From assembly GCA_030272585.1 (NCBI GenBank), contig BSYQ01000014.1, positions 1,612,001 through 1,676,000 on the forward strand: a stretch of 64,000 bases of DNA. Reading direction: 5' to 3'. Shown one piece after another: positions 47,973 through 58,400 of this stretch (position 1 is the first letter of the stretch; each line of letters starts with the position of its first letter). The stretch is from Bryopsis sp. KO-2023 (taxonomy: Eukaryota > Chlorophyta > Ulvophyceae > Bryopsidales > Bryopsidaceae). The notes below the pieces were generated by a model. It was not told where the DNA came from. It saw only the letters and a program-made list of their open reading frames with translations, and made no database searches. The position numbers were made by a program, and so were the translations under genes.

Positions 47973-50900
47973 TCACATGTCCCCGAGTTTCAACCTTGGG
48001 ATGATGTTCATTCCTTGCAGCTCCTGGAACAGCAATTTGCAAGCATAGGGAATCGAAATCGTTGCCATGTGCTCCGAGGATTTATCCACCGGGGAAACTG
48101 CACAACCCCTCGCGGGACTGTAGTAGCCAAGCAAGCCTGACCTGGTGTCGACATGCACCTCGAATTTATCGCTGCTGATCATCAGGCGTTCCAGCAACAG
48201 CATGCTGGCTCCATACGCGATCAAACAATCCCTTTCCATTTCGCCCAGACGCAGACCTCCATCTTTGCTCCGCCCCTCGGTCGGTTGACGAGTTAATACG
48301 GTTCTCGGGCCTCTTGCCCGCGCATGCATTTTATCCTGGAGAGGAAATCAAGAAAAAATGGAAGAAAGACTGAGTATCAGGTTGATTGCAAATCGTTTGA
48401 TCAAGTAACTTTCTGGCTATTTTTAGCACGGGTTTGTCTGCCAGGTAACTTTCTGGCTATTTTTAGCATAGGTTTGTCTGCCAGGTAACTTTCTGGCTAT
48501 TTTTAGCACGAATTTTTCTGCCAGGTAACTTTCTGGCTATTTTTAGCATGGGTCTGTCTGTTTACCTGGACCATATGTTTCAGTCTCTGGTAATAAACGC
48601 TCCCCATGAAAATGTAGCACTCCAGGGGTTCCCCTGAAATGCCGCTCGTGATGAAATCTTTGCCGCTGTAACTGAACCCATGCTCCACCAGCGTCTCGCT
48701 GATTTCCTCGACGGTTGTCGCCAAGCCGGAGGGCTCACCGAATGCCGTCCCATAATTGAATTTCCCTGGATTCATCACATAATTTGTCGAAAGGGGGAAA
48801 CTAGAGTAATAAAGGACTTATTTTGGAGATAAAATATATTTATTTATTTACGTGTCTTTCTTGTATATAATGAAAGAAAAAAGAAAAAAACAAAACAGTA
48901 TGTTCTTTCTGTCTGTATCTGCTTTTCTTCTATTTTATTGAAATCTAAAAATCTAAAAAATTAAAAAGAATTAAGGAAAAAATTGAAAAATAAACTTGAA
49001 AAACCCTAAAAGGATCGAGAAAAAATTAAAAAAAATTGAACCAATGACATCAACTGCTGCTGCTCGCTTAAAAAAAAAGATCATTCCGATACTGACAAAA
49101 GGAAAAACACGATTTCCCCCGACACCCTCCATGCATGATAATCACCCAAAACCAAAAACTGTCCTTTTCACATCAGCCCTGCTCAACCGACCTTTCAAAA
49201 CGGCTGCTTTGCTGCCGATCAGCTCGATCATTTTTCCGACCGTCATTCGACTGGGGAACCCATGAGGATTCATGATGAGATCTGGGCAAATTCCATATTC
49301 GTTGAATGCCATGTCCTCTTGACGAACGATGTTCCCCACCACACCCTTTTGCCCGTGCCGACTGCTGAATTTATCACCTAGCTCAGGTCTTCTTACATGC
49401 CTGCTCAGGATAACAGACCGGGGGTAAAAAAAGGGGGTAAAAAAAGGGGAAAAAAAAAGGGGGGAAAAAACCTCTTTAAGTCTCAAAAAAATATAGAAAA
49501 AAAATAAAAATGATGGATATGGATGCTTGCTTCAACCGCAAGCTAAATAACCCACCCCCATGCATCTCCTCCTGTTCCGAAGTAAAAACTTTCTTTTTTC
49601 CAAAAAGGAAGTCGAGTTGGGAATATTCACAGAAAAACGCAAGCTCTTTTTCTTTTCTTTCAGCTTCGGTGAGCGAATGAGCTAAAAATTTTCCTGTTGT
49701 TTTTTTCAGTTCCCTTTTTTTTTTCCCGACTAAGTATCAAAGACATCCCTTCAACAAAAAACCAAGGAAAAGGCGTTTTCACCTGAGCATCACTTTCACA
49801 TTCAATGGATTATCGTCATTCTCGGTGAGCTGCACCCTATCCACCACCACTCCGGTAATTCCGGGGGCTCCTTTATAAATCTCCGGCCTCTGTCTGTAAA
49901 ACTCATCCGGCATCGCCTGAGGATTCGGCACCGTTTCCCTGGTTTGCAACGGTACGAATTTGTTGATGAAAATCTGGCCCGCAGAAATTCTCTCCCCCAC
50001 CGCCGGCAGACCGTCCATTTCCACGAGCTTGAATTTGGGATGGGTGCTTCGCACTTGCTTGGGTTCAAGGGGGGGACCTCTGATTTGGTCCTGAGTTCGG
50101 TTGATGTAGCGTTTCACCTTAGTGCCATATTTTCTGAGAACTATGCATCGGCCGAAAGCCCGATCCAAGGAGGCTTGATTCATGACGATTGCATCCTCGA
50201 TGTCGTACCCGCTAAAAAATAATCACCGAGATTTTCATGCTTGGTTTTGAGAAAACGTACAAGGGGGGGAAAAAACACATGGTCTTTTCATGCTGGAAAA
50301 ACAACCACCGAAATTATGATGCTTCATTTTAAGAAAACAGAGAAGGGAAAAAGGAAAACATGACTTTTTCCCTCGATCAATACATTGAGCGAAAAAAAAA
50401 CATCATGGGCAGGAGGGGGGGGGGGCGAGTTGGACCTCTTTGTTGCAATTTCAAATTGTGAATGGCCTTTCCCTCAGGAGATTTTCCAAACAAACATCAC
50501 TAAATCTGAAAATTATAGAGACTTCCCCTTCGATGCAAAAAAAAATTTGCCCAAAAAAAAAAATTAAAACATATTCGAGCCTAAAAAATCGATGTCTCAA
50601 GGACCCCACCTGTAACTCATCACAGCCACCGTCGAGTTCTGGCCGGCACCCAGCCTATCGAACCCACACAATTCGATGGTTTTCGTCGTCAGGAGGGGCC
50701 TCTGTGGGTAAACCAGCAGATAAAGCAAGGTGTCCATTCGATTGAGCTGATTGAACGCGATGTTCCCCATGGCTTGCTTTCCCATGGCGCACTGGTAGGT
50801 ATTTCTGGGCGATTGGTTGTGGTGGGGGTAGGGCACCAGCCCAGCTACCACCCCCAGCAAGGTCAACGGCTCGATTTCCACGTGAGTGATTTCTTTTCGA

Positions 50901-53900
50901 CATTGGTGGTCGTACAGAGCCACCAGCGCGTTGTTTTCCTCATTCACGTCCAGATATTCAATAAGGCCTTCCTGTAGATCAACAGCCCAAACCCGGAAAC
51001 CCACAGGAGATCAATGCTTGCTTTTTTCAAGCGAGTGCTCAAAAACCACTCGAGGAAGAACTGGCAAACCATCTAAACTCCTAGTACAATACGTTCGTTT
51101 TTTTCTGCTTGCTGGGTAGCAAAATATCACCCTGAGCCGATGTTGAACAGGCAAATGATGCTCGATTCGAAAACTCAGTGTGGACTCACTGGAGAAGTTG
51201 GATCAGAGTCAAATCTGTGAAGTTTGAATTACCCGGACGAAGGCTGGGAAATCCATTTGGCTGTCTTTGAGGGCATCCAGGTGCTTTTGCTTGACTCGAG
51301 GCACCCCCTTGTCGCAAATGATGAGGGGCCGACACACTCTTCCCCCATCGCTCGAAATCAGAATCCGATCTTGTACCAACGATATGTTCACGAATTCGCC
51401 GATTCGACCCCTTCTCCTCAATTCCCTTTGAAAAAACCCAAACAAAATTTGAAAAAATAAAGAAAAAAAATTCAAGGGCCCTGCACTAAGGGATGAAGCA
51501 ATTTCTTGCGAAAAAATATCTTCCCTGGATGCTGATGACAGGCCCCTGATAAAAACCACTCTTTTAAGTGTGGTGCTAGTTGATACAGTAAAATCACTCT
51601 TTTTAAGCATGATGCTGAATAATACGATTAAAAATAACTTTTAAAAAAAGAGTGATGTTGAATAATACAATAGAAACAATCAATCAAGCGTGATCAATAA
51701 AATCACTCTTTTCAGTGTGGTGCTAGTCAATACAGTAGAATCACTCTTTTTAAGCATGATGCTGAATAATACAACTTGGTTGAAATGGAAACCAACACAA
51801 GAAAAAAAAAGCTTACCTGAAATTCTTGATAAATATCTGAGGTCGGCCATGCACCCCGAGAATAGCACCATTGAGAAACACAATCACTGTATTTCCGGTG
51901 CCCAGATCCGCTCCTCGAATCAGCTCCGCTTGTTCGACACCCAAAAGATATGCAATTTTTGCCAGCGGCATTTCGTCTTGATCGGTCGTCACATGGGTGA
52001 GCAATGCCAAATTCTTAGTCAGCCCGCAAGCTTCCCCTTCGGGGGTGTCGGCCGGACAGAGCATTCCCCATTGGCTGGGTTGGAGCGAACGAGGTCCGGC
52101 CACCTGCAAATCAACGATCAAAACTGAAAAAGAGGATGGCAAAAAAAACGACACCACCCCACATGATATTTTTTGACAGAATTAAATCGAAATCAACGCT
52201 TTTTTAAACTCATACAGGAAGAAATGAAGCAACAAGCAGTGGCGGAGGCTGTGCAGCCCTGGGTATAGAGAAAAAAAAAAACATACCTTTCGGCTTTTCT
52301 CGACGTTACTGGCCACTCGAGTCATCATCCCCACAGCAGCAATAAACGACAGCCTGGACAGAACCTGAAACAACCGAGCATCATCCCCAAAACATACAAA
52401 ATCACACTCCACAGTGACACTGTTGGATGCATTTTTTTTAATTAAGGATGTGAAACGAGGAACCCAGCTTCTTACCATTATTACAGCGGTGGGCATATAC
52501 GCATGTAACGGTATGCATGCATGCATATATATACATATATTATTACTGGTTTACAAAGTGAACTACCTTTTCATAATGACTGATGCCCTTTAAAGAGTCC
52601 CCCACACACAAACGGGTGTGTGTAAATGCCGAGATGCTGTCAATTAGTCACACTTTTGTTCCTACCTGAGTCACTCCTTTTCTGTCCATTCGAAATCGCT
52701 TGATGGACCAATGGCCGCTGGAGAGGGCATGCTCGAAGCCATTAGTAATGATATCTCGACGAATCACGCTGCAAAAAAAAAAAAAAAAGGGCAGCTTCTT
52801 TTTTCAGCCTCTGTGTCATTTTTTTTAAAGCAAAAAAAAGTTATTGGAGTAGTTCTGCGGTGATTTTTTTTTCAGTCCCTCGATCGCCATTTAGTCAGGT
52901 CAGTCAGAACAAGCGTAGGATTCTTCTTCTATTTTTCGAAAAAAAATCTCCGGAAGCTCCTACTCAAAGCCATTTTCTGGCTGTTTGAAAATGCCTGATA
53001 CTGCCCCACAATCATCGATAACATCACCATCTTCCTCAATTTTTATTTTATTTTTGTTTTTGTAACTTAACCAACAGCATAGCTGGTTCCACTGACCTTG
53101 CCACATCGAACTGCGTCCTTTGAGTCTTGACGAGGTTTGCATCTGCAACTTTTTGGACCTCGGCGTTCAACCGCTTGAACAAATCTTCGAACAGAAGGGA
53201 CATCAGAGCTCCGGCCAATTCCAATCGCTTGTTGCCGTAGTAATCTCGATCATCCACCAAAGAGGGGTCCAGTTTTGCTGCGATCACCCTGCAAATAACC
53301 AAGAAAATATTAATGATATGCTAATTCCATGAATATATATAACTAGGACCAGCAAGAACAGCTGTCAAAGAGAAGCCCCCCCCACCCCCTTTCTTTTTAT
53401 CAAAAAAATGCCCTTTTCTATTAAATACAGAAAAAAAGGCCTTTTCCCTATCAAACAAAGAAAAAAAGGACTTTTTCTATTGAATACAGAAAAATAAGTC
53501 GTTTAAAAAAAAAAAAAAACAGAAAAAAAAGCCCTTTTTCCTACTAAACACAGAGAAAAGGTCTTCTTCTATTAAGTACAGAACACAACCGGCAACAACG
53601 CACCTTCGTAAAATGTAACCAATATAGGTCACCCTTCGATTGAAACTGTAGCGATTGTGCGGCACATGGTGCAGCAACAGGTTGGCCAGAGCATCCCGAG
53701 CCTCCTCCTCTTTGCTCCGTCTCTGGGGGGCATTTCGGCCCCCTTGAAAGCCCATCTTCGTTCGCATTTTGGAGCCGATGAATTCCAAGGCTTGCTTCGA
53801 GCTGAACACCCCCAGGGCTTTGCATTCGTTCAAAGTTGGCACCAAGTATGAAACCACGGCCGATTCTTGACCCACCACCTGAACAATTTCTTGGTCGCTG

Positions 53901-55099
53901 GTCAGTCCCATGCCCCTGTGTTACCCACCCACCCACCCACCCACCAAAAAATAAAATTAATTGATAAAATGAAATTATTGAAGGATCCGGACGTGGTGAA
54001 ACATCGGAAAAATTGCTGCTGTACGTAGATTTTTTTTTTCACTCATTATAACCTCCTTTTTTTTTTGCTTGAAATCTTGATAAAATGTATCATCGAAGTA
54101 CCGTGGAAAACATTTCCCCAGACTAGTTGACATAAAAAAAGGTTTTGAAATCAAAGTCTTGCAAAAAAGAAAAAAAATCCACACAGACAATACGAATGCT
54201 TGCATGCACTCCTCTCGCCCCCCCTTTTTTTTCATTTCCTTTCTCTTCTTTTTCTTCATTTTTTTTTTCGGATCGGTCGAGCCGAGTCCATGCCACAGAT
54301 CTCCTTACCGCAACACGACCGCAGCGTTGATCTCTTCTGTAAATGCACTGATTTTGATATACAGTTTTTCCTTCTTAGTGATCACATTTGTAACGGTTTT
54401 CCTCTCATGAGTGGAGCTCTGGATGGTGGCCTTTATGTCCCCAGAGTGCTCATCTATTATCAATCTATTTTTAGCCAACTGCTCCTGAATCAGAATCACT
54501 TTCTCGGCACCCTTCACCACGAAATAACCTCCAGGGTCCAAGGGGCACTCCCCAAGTTTGGCCAGCTCTTCCTCAGATTTGCCCGTCAACAGACACCGGT
54601 CGGACCTGAGCATGATTGGAATTCGACCGATGGGAATGGCCCCTCCTTCGCCTTGTCGACCCCGTTTCGTTACGATTTCCTTGCCTCGGGTGTATTCGAT
54701 ATCCACGGTGATGGGCGCCGAATAGGTGACGTCCCTCAGTCGACACTGCTGGGGCGTGATCGTTCTCGTGCGGAATTCGTAGTCTATGCTCGGCTGGCCC
54801 ACGTGGACGTCGAGGTATTTCAAGTAGAAATTTTCGTCGTTCTGGGCAGTGATTCGCTGGTTGCCTTGCGCTCTGACGATCTGTTTGATCTCGTCGTTCA
54901 CCAGGTAATTGAAGGAGTCCAAATGCTGCTTGACGAGGCCTCGAACTCGCAAGAACGCGGGCAACAGTTGGAATTTGTCGGTCGGCGTCCTGACTGGGGA
55001 CGTCAGTTTCGACGGCTCCGCTGTCAGGCACTCCATCACGTCGTCCTCCTCCTTGACCGAAACTTCCCCCTCCTCTATTTCCTCGATTCCGACCCCCAT
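47973..55099 (-). CDS. POLR3B: RNA polymerase III second-largest subunit RPC2
   Basis: Twelve inferred exons (55099-54309, 53915-53604, 53288-53097, 52768-52666, 52364-52287, 52103-51817, 51425-51233, 50971-50610, 50211-49783, 49400-49192, 48765-48566, 48335-47973) close in one frame to 1172 residues. RPC2 forms half of the active-site cleft of the polymerase that makes tRNA, 5S and U6 RNA. It is Pol III rather than Pol II because [33 protein letters not shown] and the [12 protein letters not shown] context match RPC2. Core motifs seen: [82 protein letters not shown] and the closing [20 protein letters not shown]. The acidic N terminus ([15 protein letters not shown]) is variable in the family. 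The C-terminal zinc ribbon has lost most of its cysteines (see findings). Several introns contain minisatellites. It is divergent from NAE1. Confidence 0.97.
48403..48562. repeat. 40-bp minisatellite x4 in RPC2 intron 11
   Basis: Four tandem 40-bp units start at 48403, 48443, 48483 and 48523, each containing GTAACTTTCTGGCTATTTTT. The last unit runs up to the donor of exon 11, so most of the first part of the intron is satellite. Confidence 0.95.
51551..51776. repeat. about 38-bp degenerate tandem repeat in RPC2 intron 6
   Basis: Five imperfect copies of a unit with AATCACTCTTTTTAAG followed by GATGCTGAATAATAC alternate between two sub-variants (GTGTGGTGCTAGT and GCATGATGCTGAAT). Confidence 0.75.
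53405..53585. repeat. about 35-bp degenerate tandem repeat in RPC2 intron 2
   Basis: Five imperfect copies of a unit like CTTTTTCTATTAAATACAG followed by an A run fill more than half of this intron. Confidence 0.7.
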
Positions 55100-55400
55100 G
55101 GCTCGCCTTACTCGACCGAAACTTCAGGCTCCTTTGGAAAAAAAACGAAAGCTTCGCTGAAAACGCAGAAGGACAAAGCGCCGAAGGTCTTTGCTTTGAC
55201 TTTCAAAAAGACAGCAGTCACGTGATAGTATCCAAATCACGTGATGCTTTTATGTCAGACGCAGAGGAATGTACGCCATTACGCTAGCTTCACTCCAGAG
55301 TCCCCAACTGTCGTCCACCGTTCGGCTTTTGATAAACTCGACACTCGTTGCGGCTCAGTTCTACAAAAATCAAGGGCTGGAAAGGTTGCTGAAAGTCGCC
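55100..55400. promoter_or_regulatory. bidirectional promoter of RPC2 and NAE1 with paired TCACGTGA sites
   Basis: Only 301 bp separate the two start codons. Two identical palindromes TCACGTGA lie at 55218-55225 and 55237-55244, 19 bp apart centre to centre, almost midway. CACGTG is the core of E-box/G-box sites bound by bHLH or bZIP factors in eukaryotes. The pairing and palindromy make an orientation-independent shared regulatory site likely; binding is inferred. Confidence 0.6.
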
Positions 55401-58400
55401 ATGACGTCTAAAGACAAAAGGTATGATCGGCAGCTCAGGATCTGGGGCTCCCACGGCCAGCAGCTCCTGGAAAACGCCAAGATCTGTTTGCTCAACTCCG
55501 GCCCCACTGGTTCTGAGACCCTCAAGAATCTTGTGTTGGGAGGGATAGCCGCTTTCACGGTGGTCGATGATTGCGACGTTCGATCGTCGGATCTGGGGAA
55601 CAATTTTTTCGTCGATCTGGAAAGGATGGGCCAGCCGAGAGCGAAAGTGGTCACGGAGCTGTTGGGGGAACTGAACGAAAACGTGGCTGGGAGTTTTTTG
55701 AAGGAGAGCCCCGACACTTTGATCGATAAAAACCCCGATTTTTTCAAGGATTTCGAACTGGTCGTCGCTACTCAGGTGCGACAGGACTCAAAGACGTCGG
55801 TCAGGTGCACGGAAGGTTCTCTTCAGCTTCGCCCTCGAAAAAAAATTGAGTGACAAAAATTGTTATACGAATATCAAAAGCCCAGAGCTAAAACTGAGCC
55901 CTTGGATCCATATAGATTTCACTTCTGGACGAATAAGAATCATTGCAGGAAGCAATGAGAAAAAAAAATCTTAAATAAATAAATCATAAATATATCAATT
56001 CCAACATCAAATATTTTATGTTAATATAAACATATTTCCCGGAAAAAAGAATCAGAAGATTAAAAATCAGAAAAGTATGAGAAGCAGGAATTCTCACGTC
56101 AAGATGAGACATTTTAGTCATTCATTATTTTTTTAATTTTGTTTTAATTTTTTGTGCTAGACGTCTATACATATATTAATTTTTTTCCAATTTTTTTATT
56201 GCATTTTATTCTTCCGTTCTATTTGCAAACATTTATATTCTAAATAAATATAAATATATTTACGTACATTTCTATTTTTCCTTTTTTTTATATATTTTCC
56301 TGGTGTTGTGTGCAGATCATGGAGCCCAGCTTAGTGAAGCTCGACGTAATATGCAGAGGTTTTGGGGTGCCTTTGTTGGCAGTCCGATCCTATGGGCTGG
56401 CAGGATATTTGAGAGTAAGTTCATTTTCCTTTCCAATTCTTTTGTTGAGCTTTACTTTCCCCTTTTTTTTTTTTTCTTGCCGAAACAAGTTTTTCTGATA
56501 ATATTATTCATGGATGAAATATGTGTTTGGGTGCGTTTTCCTTTTTTGGAAATACAGTCCAGTTCGTTGAAAATGCTGAAACGAAGCCACCACTCGGTTT
56601 CTTTTTTTTCTGTTTCTTTTTCTGGGTGTGCATGACATGGCGCTGTCAGAAAGAATTACCAAAGCGATCGCATATTTGCCACACACTGCAAAAATCAGCT
56701 TTTATCCAATTGTTGTTGTTGTCTCCTGTAAAACTTTTCCTTCCTTTTTTTTTTGTGGCTGAGCGGGGGGAGCTTGCAAAAACTATTGATTGAGTCTGAC
56801 TGATATATATATTATTTTTCAGCTGAAGAAAAGCATTTTATTTGTGTTGTGCAGGTGAGTGTGGAAGAGCATTCAATCATCGAATCTCGGCCGGATGATC
56901 AAGTTTCAGACCTCAGGTAAATTTAAAACTGGAAAAAAAAATCATGCAGAAAGGCCGTTTTTTCATTCTCAGAAGAAAAAAAAGCAATCAACAAACGCAA
57001 AGAAATATGTTGCAATGTTTTTCCTTAATCAGCAATCTGGAATTAGACCCCCCCAAAGGAACCCGGTAGGCTGATTTTGCTCAGGATTTTTTTAATTTTT
57101 TTAATTTTTTGGAGGGGGGTTGAGAAATTTTTGGCTTATTTATATATGTGTGTTTGTGTTTAGGTTGCATACTCCTTGGCCAGAATTGGAATCGATGGCG
57201 AGCAAATTGGATTTACAGAATCTGGCGGATGTGGATCACAAGCATATTCCTTATGGTGAGGATCCACAAGCATTGTAAATGGGTTGACAATTGAAACGAA
57301 AAAATGAAGCAGGTAAGTGAGGTAAAAGTGTAACACAAATTTGCCGTTGATGGCTGCTCATCAGAGCCAAAAGGATTGGTAAATAAATAAATAAATAAGA
57401 GAAGGAAAAAAATATATACATATATGAGAAGAAAATCTAGTTTTTCTGCTGCATGGGTTAATTCCGGACCGAAAGTTCTTTTCTTTTCTTTTTTTTTGGT
57501 CAAGACTGGTCCTAAGATATTGCCACACTTTTGTTGTGGAAGAAACGCACACTCTTTTTATTTTGTATTTAACCTCTTTATTTATTTATTTATTTGTTTA
57601 TTTATTTATTTGTTTATTTATTTGTCTTTTCTCATGAATTCTTCAGGTTTTTTTTTTTGTTCCTGAGATTTGCCAGGTTTTTTTTCCTTTGTAGAGATTC
57701 TACTGGATTAGGTTTTTCGAGAAATTTAACCAGATTACTTTTTTGTTTTTGTTTTTTCAATTTACAGTGAGCTTACTGCTGCAAGTCGCGGCTCATTGGA
57801 AATCAATGCACAGTGGCAGCCTTCCAACAAATTCAAATGAGAAATCGGAATTCAAATCGATGCTAAAATCTCTGAGAAGAAACAAGGACAGCAGGGGAAC
57901 CCCCATGGATGTGAGGTCCAGTTCTTAAGTTTTAATAATTTTTTTAAATCAATTTAATTTTTTTTATTCTTTTGAACATTTTTTTCAGCCCATACATCAG
58001 ATCCACTAATTTTTTTTTGTCAACGTCTGTGTACCTGTGATTATTAAAAGACAAAAAAGGAAGAAAACAATTGAAAACTTACATATGAATAAAATGGAAA
58101 AAAAAATGCGATTGCACAGCAACATTGCGTTTGGAAAAGGAAGTATTTTTTTTTCCCCAGATATCTTTTGAAGTCAGGCAACTGATCACAGTTATTTTTT
58201 GAGAGAAAAAAAACATGTCAGCCATTTTTTACTCAATTTTATCATCATGGGCAGGAAGAAAATTTTGACGAAGCGCTGAGGGCAGCTTATCATGTCTGGG
58301 CCAAGCCTTCCATACGTAGGTCAAGAATTCGTCATTGTTTTTTTTTAATTTTTTTTCTTGTTTAAGAAGAAAATGATCTTTGCTGATATTGGCATACTAC

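Noticed and set aside
48403-48562. Four-unit direct repeat as a CRISPR array
   Set aside because: The whole 40-bp unit repeats with no unique spacers, it lies in a nuclear intron, and the organism is eukaryotic.
54200-55225. 341-codon plus-strand open frame
   Set aside because: It is antisense to RPC2 exon 1, whose minus-strand product is unmistakable; the plus-strand product has no family features.
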